A stretch of DNA of 8,008 bases from Candidatus Shapirobacteria bacterium CG06_land_8_20_14_3_00_40_12 (GTDB taxonomy: Bacteria; Patescibacteriota; Microgenomatia; UBA12405). The translations under genes were made by a program, and so were the position numbers. The stretch lies in contig PEWA01000009.1 in NCBI GenBank assembly GCA_002780135.1, forward strand, positions 1 to 8,008, read 5' to 3'. This document shows, in pieces, positions 1 through 5,696 of this stretch. Numbering within the stretch: position 1 is the first letter of the stretch; each line of letters begins with the position of its first letter. The notes beneath the pieces were generated by a model, which saw only the letters and a list, made by a program, of their open reading frames with translations, was not told the origin of the DNA and ran no database searches.

Positions 1-549
1 CAATATTCCCCCAGATCCGGTGCTGGGTACTGATTTGCCAGTTACGAAAAACGAAGCGGAATCGCAGTCAGACAAGTTGTCTCCATTAACACAAACTTTA
101 TTGGTAATCATTTGACTGTAAGCTGTTATAATCGATCCGATTTTCGTTCTGATAGTAAAAACCTTGCTTTCACCTACACCTAATCGGTCGATTACCCAAT
201 TTATATTAACGTTATCTTTGTCATAATTACCCGGGTTAAAGATGATATTTTGGTAAGCAGGTAAATAATCATTGACTTTCAAATTAGACAATTCTTGATT
301 GCCTGTATTTTCCACCAATATTGAAAAATCCAAACTGTCGCCCTCTACAAATGATTTTTCATCCTTATCGATGTTGTCAAAAGACTTATTGCTATTTATA
401 GGACGAATCTTTTTATCAATAGAGAGTGATCTTTTGGTTTCTCCCTGGGAATAATATTGGCCTAAAGCTAATTTGGGCATAATTAGACCAAACGCCAAGA
501 ATCCCGCCAATACTGAAATCAATTTTAAATTAAAATATTTTTGTTTCAC
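1..549 (-). CDS. Secreted DUF11-like surface protein with VPSTG sorting-like motif (C-terminus cut by window edge)
   Basis: Reading the minus strand from a GTG at 549-547 gives 183 open codons to the window edge. Residues 2-9 are basic, 10-27 hydrophobic, and ALG at 28-30 before Gln31 fits a signal-peptide cleavage site. Residues about 66-137 match the DUF11/conserved-repeat pattern: a VEGDSLDFSILVENTGN core, then NDYLP, then GVGESKVFTI, an immunoglobulin-like extracellular fold. Cys153 and Cys162 could form a small disulfide. Residues 174-178 are VPSTG followed by a Gly/Ser-rich hydrophobic start, like an LPxTG-type sorting signal, so I infer that a membrane segment and basic tail lie just outside the window. 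Start choice: an in-frame TAG lies two codons upstream, so GTG is the first possible start. AGGTGA, normally a ribosome-binding sequence, overlaps this GTG rather than preceding it, so the exact start is a little uncertain. The role is likely structural or adhesive at the cell surface; no enzymatic motif is seen. Confidence 0.85.
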   Translation of the reverse strand, partial: MKQKYFNLKLISVLAGFLAFGLIMPKLALGQYYSQGETKRSLSIDKKIRPINSNKSFDNIDKDEKSFVEGDSLDFSILVENTGNQELSNLKVNDYLPAYQNIIFNPGNYDKDNVNINWVIDRLGVGESKVFTIRTKIGSIITAYSQMITNKVCVNGDNLSDCDSASFFVTGKSVPSTGSGGIL

Positions 550-575
550 CTGCTAAATAACTTATATTAGAGGAT

Positions 576-603
576 AGTATATCCTATATTTTCTCATTGT
601 CAA
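576..603 (-). promoter_or_regulatory. Strong sigma70-type promoter of the surface-protein gene
   Basis: On the minus strand, a perfect -35 box TTGACA (603-598) is followed after 16 bp by TATACT (581-576), one mismatch from the consensus -10. The expected transcription start is near 568-570, giving a leader of about 20 nt before the GTG at 549. This is the best-matching promoter in the window, which fits high expression of a surface protein. A 6-bp inverted repeat, AGGATA-GTA-TATCCT (571-585), covers the -10 box and could be an operator, though it is short. Confidence 0.75.
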
Positions 604-608
604 CCCTC

Positions 609-624
609 TGATATACTCTTTCTA
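609..624 (+). promoter_or_regulatory. Extended -10 promoter giving a leaderless start for the first GT2 gene
   Basis: TGA (609-611) followed by TATACT (612-617) forms an extended -10 element (TGn-TATACT). Six bases later comes the A of the ATG at 624, exactly where transcription should begin. The -35 region (589-594) is poor, as is common for extended -10 promoters. There is no Shine-Dalgarno sequence, and the TGA at 609-611 is an in-frame stop, so no longer start is possible. The mRNA is therefore predicted to begin at its start codon. This promoter overlaps the divergent surface-protein promoter, so polymerase could probably occupy only one at a time. Confidence 0.65.
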
Positions 625-1346
625 TGCCCTTTCTATTCCGGGAACTTTCACTCTTTTTGCCTTGCTACAACGAAGAAGCCAATCTGGAATCAACCGTCAA
701 TAAAACTCTGCCTATATTAAAAAGTGTAGCCAGAAATTGGGAATTAATTATCGTCAATGACGGTTCAAAAGATAAAACGGGAAAGATCGCCCTTGAGCTT
801 CAAAAGAAATATCCCCAAAACATCAAAATAGTCACTCACACCCAAAACCGTGGTTATGGTGCTTCTTTCAAAAGCGGCTTTTATACTGCCAAGTATGATT
901 GGATTAGCTTTATTGATGCTGACGGTCAGTTTGATTTTAAGGACATAAATAAGCTTTTAGCCGCCCAAAAAGAATCTCAAGCTGATGTGGTTATTGGTTA
1001 TTATTTAGGTCGCAAAGTTCCTTTTTACCGGATCTGGGGATCAAAGCTTTGGCAATTGGGACCTTACATGTTTTTTGGCCTTAAAGTCCGTGACATTGAC
1101 TGTGGTTTTAAATTAGTCAAAAAGAAAGTTATTGAAACTATCCCCAAGCTGGAAGCTGAACGCGGACCGTTCATTTCCTCAGAATTTCTTATCAAAACCA
1201 AAAAAGCCGGTTTTAAAATCGTTGAAGTCGGGGTTTCTCACTATCCCCGAACTGAAGGTGTTGCTACCGGTGCTAAATTAAACGTAGTCATAGCCGGTTA
1301 TAAAGATTTAATTAGACTTTGGCTCAAACTAAATTTTTCTTCCTAA
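624..1346 (+). CDS. GT2 glycosyltransferase, polyprenyl-phosphate sugar synthase-like (DPM1/GtrB/ArnC group)
   Basis: This 240-residue GT-A fold enzyme likely transfers a nucleotide-activated hexose to a polyprenyl phosphate on the cytoplasmic face, making the lipid donor used by GT-C enzymes. Visible motifs are LPCYNEE (12-18), VNDGS with Asp46 (44-48, nucleotide binding), GYGAS (77-81), DADGQ (98-102) holding the metal-binding DxD, DIDCGFKL (157-164), SSEF (185-188) and HYPR (206-209). It ends soon after the catalytic domain and has no C-terminal membrane segments, unlike GtrB or ArnC, so it resembles the soluble DPM1 type and would need a partner or peripheral contact with the membrane. 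ATG 624 is the only reasonable start because an in-frame stop sits at 609. It is first in an operon with two GT-C genes, and the next gene overlaps its end by 28 nt. The sugar specificity cannot be deduced. Confidence 0.88.
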   Translation: MPFLFRELSLFLPCYNEEANLESTVNKTLPILKSVARNWELIIVNDGSKDKTGKIALELQKKYPQNIKIVTHTQNRGYGASFKSGFYTAKYDWISFIDADGQFDFKDINKLLAAQKESQADVVIGYYLGRKVPFYRIWGSKLWQLGPYMFFGLKVRDIDCGFKLVKKKVIETIPKLEAERGPFISSEFLIKTKKAGFKIVEVGVSHYPRTEGVATGAKLNVVIAGYKDLIRLWLKLNFSS

Positions 1347-2764
1347 AAAAACACTGGCCGATTATTACCATCATATTGATCGCCGCTTTTTGTCGGCTTT
1401 ACCGTCTTTCCGAATATATGGAGTTTCTGGGTGATCAGGGTCGGGATGTAGTAATTGTCCGTGACTTTTTAAAAAACGGTAATCTATTTTTTATCGGCCC
1501 CCAAACCAGTATTGGTAATATGTATCTTGGTCCCTATTACTATTACCTTATTGCCCCGGCTTTACTTTTGGCTTTATTTAACCCGATTGGTCCGGCTGCC
1601 TTTATCTCCCTTTTAGGCGTGCTCACCGTTTTTCTTCTTTATAAAATCGCCTCTCTCTGGTTTAACCGCTATGTCGGGTTGATAGCCGCCCTTCTTTACG
1701 CTCTTTCACCGGTGGTTATTAAATATAGCTCTTTTTCCTGGAATCCCAATATCATGCCTCTCTTTTCCTTGCTTTTCATCTACTTTTTAACTCAAAAACG
1801 GTATATTTTAGCCTCACTGGCCTTTATATTCTGCCTCAACTCCCACTATTTGGCTCTGCTTCTACTTTTTCCGGCCGTTTTTAGTATTTTAAAGAGTTAT
1901 TCCCGGATTGAACTTAAGCCTATCTTGATAGCAATTGGTATTTTCCTATTGTCATTTACTCCTCAAATATTATTTGATATTAAGCACCGAGGTCAAAATA
2001 TGGGTGCCATTATTACCTTTTTCGGTCAGAGGGAAACTACCGTCAACCTCAAGGCCTACAAAGCCCTACCCAAGCTCCCGGAAATGTTTTCTGAAATCAG
2101 CACCCGTCTTTTGGCCGGTAAAAACGAAGTTATTGGTATCTATGTTTCGATTGTCTTTTTTACCCTACTAATCTTAATGCTTTTAAAAAACAGGTTTGAT
2201 TCCCAACAAAGGTCAAAATATTATCTCTGTCTTGTCTGGTTTTTGGGCGGATTAACCGGTCTAGCACTCTACAAACAGCATATTTATGACCACTATTTTG
2301 GCTTTATTTATCCCGTTATTTTTATTTTGATTGGGTTAGGTATAAACCGGTTAGGTAAACTACTTGGAAGTCTTCTTCTGGCTGTATTAGTATATTTTTC
2401 ACTGCTTCAAAATCCTTTCCGTTGGTCTCCACCTCGCCAACTTCAAACAACAGCAGCCATTACTTCATCTATTATTCAATCCTCTCGGGGGGAGCCATTT
2501 AATTTTGCTCTTTTAGCTAAAATGAATTACGACCCCGGTTATCTCTATTTTCTAACGGCCAATAAACCATCAAACTATTTTCACCTTCGCGATAAAATTT
2601 CCGATCAGCTTTTTGTTGTTTGTGAGCCTTTTCAAATAGATTGTGCTCCAATCAATAACCCTGAATGGGGGATTGCCGCCTTTGGTTGGGCAAAAATTGA
2701 AAAGGAATGGGAGATAAACGGTATTAAAATCTTCAAGTTGATTCATAATCCAACCGGTACATGA
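1319..2764 (+). CDS. GT-C membrane glycosyltransferase (GT39/PMT_2-like, DQ variant), first tandem copy
   Basis: A 481-residue polytopic protein with roughly 11-13 membrane segments up to about residue 363, then a soluble C-terminal domain expected outside the membrane. The first outer loop carries GDQGRD (38-43) where GT39 enzymes usually have a DE pair, and then IGPQTS...YLGPYYYYL (59-77). Other subfamily marks are WNPN in a later loop, PQILFDIKHR, and YDHYF in a late loop where canonical members have GRYLL. Cys435 and Cys442 are the only cysteines outside membrane segments. By family it should move a sugar from a polyprenyl phosphate to a protein or glycan acceptor. The proposed start is TTG 1319, which overlaps the upstream gene by 28 nt; the next in-frame ATG is at residue 34, too late because it would remove the first membrane segment. 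There is no clear ribosome-binding site, so translational coupling is likely. The sequence around KKHWPII matches the start of the next gene, indicating duplication. Confidence 0.85.
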   Translation: MAQTKFFFLKKHWPIITIILIAAFCRLYRLSEYMEFLGDQGRDVVIVRDFLKNGNLFFIGPQTSIGNMYLGPYYYYLIAPALLLALFNPIGPAAFISLLGVLTVFLLYKIASLWFNRYVGLIAALLYALSPVVIKYSSFSWNPNIMPLFSLLFIYFLTQKRYILASLAFIFCLNSHYLALLLLFPAVFSILKSYSRIELKPILIAIGIFLLSFTPQILFDIKHRGQNMGAIITFFGQRETTVNLKAYKALPKLPEMFSEISTRLLAGKNEVIGIYVSIVFFTLLILMLLKNRFDSQQRSKYYLCLVWFLGGLTGLALYKQHIYDHYFGFIYPVIFILIGLGINRLGKLLGSLLLAVLVYFSLLQNPFRWSPPRQLQTTAAITSSIIQSSRGEPFNFALLAKMNYDPGYLYFLTANKPSNYFHLRDKISDQLFVVCEPFQIDCAPINNPEWGIAAFGWAKIEKEWEINGIKIFKLIHNPTGT

Positions 2765-4224
2765 TAAAAAAGCATTGGCCAATTATTTTGATTTGGTTCT
2801 TAGGCCTCTTTCTTCGTTGCTACCGGCAAGGGGACCTTTTAGGCTTCTACTACGATCAGGGCCGGGATGCTGCCATTGCTGCCGACATAATTTCTTTTAA
2901 AAATTTTCCGGCTATTGGGCCCACTACCGGCATTGCCGGACTCTATCTTGGTCCTTTCTGGTACTACCTGATTACCCCCGGCTATATTATTGGTCGTGGT
3001 TCTCCGGCAGCGGCCTCTCTATTTATTGTGTTTATTGAGTCTGTATCTATTCCACTTATCTATGTTTTATTAAAAAGATATTCAAATTCCCATACCGCCA
3101 TTTTGGGAGCTGTCTTTTGGGCCTTCAGCCGTTACCTGATTCACTCCAGCCGTTGGTTTAGCAATCCCTCACCTCTCCCCACCTTTGTTTTAATAATTAT
3201 GCTTTTTATGCTCAAGATAATCGTTGATAAAAAATATAAATATCTACCCCCTTTATTTCTTATTCTGGGTTTGTCTCTTCAGCTTGAAGCCGCTTCAGCC
3301 ATTTTCTTTTTCCCCATTCTTATTTTATTTTTTATTCTCAATCTAAAAATTATTAAAAAAATCCAACCTCGAATTTGGATTCAATCAGCCTTAGTCTTTG
3401 GCGCCCTATTATTACCCCAATTGGCCTTTGAGATCAAAAACTCCTTTCCTGCCACCAAAACCTTAATTGGTTTTTTGGGTGGACAGGTAAATTCTCTTTC
3501 AGGTAGTTCATTTGCCGTCCCCAGCCTTCCATTTTTAATCGAGCGTCTTCGTTTTTATTATCAGGTCTTCTTTACCAAGCTCGATACCGATTTAACCTCT
3601 TGGTCTCTTTTAGCTCTTCTCTTTTTCTTTTTGGCATTAATTATTAAAACCAAAAATCTTTGGCTCAACCCACTCTATAAATTAACTTTTCTTTGGCTCT
3701 TTATTCCGCTTATTTTATTACTATTTTTTGTCGGTAATTATGGCCGTTTATATGACTATTATCTCATCGGCTATTTTCCGGCTTTTATTATTCTATTTTC
3801 AATTTTAATAAATTCTTTTTCATTTCCATTTTCTTTATTATTACCATTACTATCTTTGATTTACTATTTTAATGGCAACTACGTCCATCTAAAAAACTTT
3901 CTCACTGCCGGCATTGATGGTCCGACTCACATTACTCTGGGAAATTCACTTTTTGCCGTTAATCGCGCTTGTCAGGAAAATATCTTAGAAAAGGGTACTC
4001 TTGACATCTACGTTCCCCCCGTTACTCCGACTACCTACAACTATCTGATCAATAAACTTTGTTCTAATTTTTTGCCTGATTCTTCTGTCCGTTACCTAAT
4101 CTACGAGGTCGACAACGAAAATCCCGACAAATTATCTTTCTGGCTATCGAAATATTCTCAGGACAAATTAATTATCTCTTCCCGCCTCGGCGGCGTGACT
4201 TTTGAAAAAAGATTAAGACAATAA
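2761..4224 (+). CDS. GT-C membrane glycosyltransferase (GT39/PMT_2-like, DQ variant), second tandem copy
   Basis: A 487-residue paralog of the preceding gene. It starts at an ATG that overlaps the upstream stop (ATGA, 4 nt), with no Shine-Dalgarno sequence before it, pointing to termination-reinitiation. The N-terminus KKHWPII (3-9) leads into the first membrane helix, then YDQGRD (31-36) and IGPTTG...YLGPFWYYL (52-70), in the same register as the first copy. Further shared marks are SNPSPLP in a middle loop, PQLAFEIKN and LYDYYL. About ten or more hydrophobic segments precede a soluble tail from about residue 384, which contains Cys404 and Cys434. Likely role: transfer of a lipid-linked sugar to an acceptor on the outer membrane face, with substrates unknown. 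Divergence from the first copy is substantial outside the motifs, so the two probably differ in acceptor or sugar rather than being redundant. The stop codon is one base from the convergent neighbour's stop. Confidence 0.85.
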   Translation: MIKKHWPIILIWFLGLFLRCYRQGDLLGFYYDQGRDAAIAADIISFKNFPAIGPTTGIAGLYLGPFWYYLITPGYIIGRGSPAAASLFIVFIESVSIPLIYVLLKRYSNSHTAILGAVFWAFSRYLIHSSRWFSNPSPLPTFVLIIMLFMLKIIVDKKYKYLPPLFLILGLSLQLEAASAIFFFPILILFFILNLKIIKKIQPRIWIQSALVFGALLLPQLAFEIKNSFPATKTLIGFLGGQVNSLSGSSFAVPSLPFLIERLRFYYQVFFTKLDTDLTSWSLLALLFFFLALIIKTKNLWLNPLYKLTFLWLFIPLILLLFFVGNYGRLYDYYLIGYFPAFIILFSILINSFSFPFSLLLPLLSLIYYFNGNYVHLKNFLTAGIDGPTHITLGNSLFAVNRACQENILEKGTLDIYVPPVTPTTYNYLINKLCSNFLPDSSVRYLIYEVDNENPDKLSFWLSKYSQDKLIISSRLGGVTFEKRLRQ

Positions 4225-4225
4225 C

Positions 4226-5665
4226 CTATTCTACGTATCCCAACATCGGCTCCAGTTGATATTCGTCTTTTTTACAATCGTCAGGATTTATTGAGTATAT
4301 TTTATTTTCCGGTCTCACCAACCCAAAACGACCAAAATATTGAGCCTTATCTTTGTCTCCCAGGGGCGCCGGTACAAACACGTTATAAATCGGAATATTC
4401 GGCGTGCTGGCCTTAACCACCCCAACTCCGTTGTACCACCACAGATATCTAAATCCCCAGGAAAATCCCGGATCAGCAATAAAATTGACTGCCACACAGG
4501 AATATTTATTTTTAATTACATCGGCTTTTATGGCCTTAACTAATTTGTTTCGGTAATAATAACTATGGTCCAATTCGCTTTTGTTAACCAGCCACCCCAA
4601 ATTCAAAAGAAAGTAACCCAAACCCAAGCCCAATATAATATATTTTCGTCTAATTTCACTTAAAGCTATCGATAATATCAAAATAACCACCGGCAAAATA
4701 TTAGAAAAATAATATTCCGACACTACTCTTTTTGACCAAAACTGAATTACCAGCATTGAGATTGGCCACAGACTCAAAATAAATAAATGACGCCGCCACT
4801 CCCGTTTTTTGTAAAATATAAAAGTAAACACGGCCAAATAACCAAACCACCAATATTCACTTTTACTAAATTTATCCCAGCCAAAAAATAACCTTGTTTG
4901 TATTTCTTTTCCCGAAGCGTTTAACACCTTAATTACCTTCATTTTCCCGGTTGGGCCTCCCATTTCCTTTTGTGAACCATTTAGTATTGCCCGGCTTTGA
5001 GAAAAATTATGTCGTATTTCAAAAATAAAGAAAGGGGATGCTGTGAGCATTAATATTATTCCGGCTATCAACATCTTCTTTATTTCAAATTTTCTTAAAC
5101 CAAATGCAATCATTGGAATAATTACCACCGGCAGCAGGGCAATATGGATTTGCCACAATAAACCAAGTAATACCGCGTAAAGATAGATAATCTTTTGGTT
5201 ACCCCTAATCGCTTCCAGAATGACCAAGAGGTACCAGACTGACCACAGCATTGTCGGTTGAGTCGGCACCGACCATCGGTCATATGCCGCGACACCAAAG
5301 GAAACACTATAGATAAATGCTCCGATAGCTCCAATATACTTTCCGAAGTGTCGGGAAAATATCCAATAAATACTACCGATAGTTATCAATCCTCCAACCA
5401 CTGTCGGAATCACCGCCGACAGAGGATTTAGATTAAATATCCAATAAAATATTGCCATTAAATAATAGTAAGCACTGCCAATAAATACCCCCTCAACGCT
5501 GGTTACCTGACCAATCAGTCTTTGGTGGTGGTTTATTAAAATATCCTTGGCAATCCATGAATACAAATCCTGATCGTGCGCAAAAGAAAATCCCTTTTCA
5601 AAATTATAAATTCGCCAAATAAATCCCAACACTAAAATCACCCCCAATATCAAGCGCACTTTCAT
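4226..5665 (-). CDS. GT-C membrane glycosyltransferase (GT39/PMT_2-like, DQ variant), inverted third copy
   Basis: Taking the ATG at 5665 gives 479 residues starting MKVRLILG, which leads straight into the first membrane helix. A longer reading from 5713 adds 16 residues, but it would overlap the divergent gene and lies upstream of the TATGAT promoter, so I prefer 5665. Motifs in the subfamily register are AHDQDLY (29-35) and IGQVTS...IGSAYYYL (51-69), then RWSVPTQP in a middle loop, PFFIFEIRHN, and SEYYF before a late helix. A soluble C-terminal domain starts near residue 367 and holds the only two cysteines in the protein (Cys390, Cys464), suggesting a disulfide outside the membrane. A DPG motif in this domain is shared with the first tandem copy. 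Role by family: lipid-linked sugar to surface acceptor. It runs opposite to both flanking operons, convergent with one and divergent from the other. Confidence 0.83.
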   Translation of the reverse strand: MKVRLILGVILVLGFIWRIYNFEKGFSFAHDQDLYSWIAKDILINHHQRLIGQVTSVEGVFIGSAYYYLMAIFYWIFNLNPLSAVIPTVVGGLITIGSIYWIFSRHFGKYIGAIGAFIYSVSFGVAAYDRWSVPTQPTMLWSVWYLLVILEAIRGNQKIIYLYAVLLGLLWQIHIALLPVVIIPMIAFGLRKFEIKKMLIAGIILMLTASPFFIFEIRHNFSQSRAILNGSQKEMGGPTGKMKVIKVLNASGKEIQTRLFFGWDKFSKSEYWWFGYLAVFTFIFYKKREWRRHLFILSLWPISMLVIQFWSKRVVSEYYFSNILPVVILILSIALSEIRRKYIILGLGLGYFLLNLGWLVNKSELDHSYYYRNKLVKAIKADVIKNKYSCVAVNFIADPGFSWGFRYLWWYNGVGVVKASTPNIPIYNVFVPAPLGDKDKAQYFGRFGLVRPENKIYSINPDDCKKDEYQLEPMLGYVE

Positions 5666-5671
5666 AAAACG

Positions 5672-5680
5672 ATCATACCA
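5672..5680 (-). promoter_or_regulatory. Extended -10 promoter giving a leaderless start for the inverted GT-C gene
   Basis: On the minus strand TGG-TATGAT (5680-5672) is an extended -10 element, followed by six bases (CGTTTT) and then the ATG at 5665. The spacing is identical to that at 609-624. No ribosome-binding site can fit between them. This layout is the main reason for choosing 5665 as the start. The -35 region would lie over the start codon of the divergent gene and is not recognisable. Confidence 0.6.
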
Positions 5681-5682
5681 CT

Positions 5683-5688
5683 TATAAT
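5683..5688 (+). promoter_or_regulatory. Consensus -10 box (TATAAT) for the second GT2 operon, leaderless or nearly so
   Basis: A perfect TATAAT lies eight bases before the ATG at 5697. Initiation at the usual distance would fall at 5695-5697, so the message would have zero to two leader bases. An in-frame TAA at 5685-5687, inside the -10 box itself, excludes a longer protein. The -35 region around 5659-5664 is weak. The box is five bases from the minus-strand -10, so the two promoters occupy the same DNA. Confidence 0.6.
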
Positions 5689-5696
5689 CTACATAC

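Noticed and set aside
1935..2171. Open frame of 78 codons inside the first tandem GT-C gene on the same strand
   Set aside because: It lies wholly within a well-supported gene in another frame and has no recognisable motif or ribosome-binding site.
4182..4193. CCGCC-TC-GGCGG hairpin near the end of the second tandem GT-C gene, with a short T run soon after, as a possible terminator
   Set aside because: The stem is only four to five pairs with a tiny loop, the T run (TTTT) is six bases away and interrupted, and the bases are fully explained as coding for the protein's C-terminus.
1319..4224. The two tandem GT-C genes as one gene split by a frameshift
   Set aside because: Each has its own complete N-terminal helix, first-loop motif, membrane bundle and C-terminal domain, so they are full-length paralogs.
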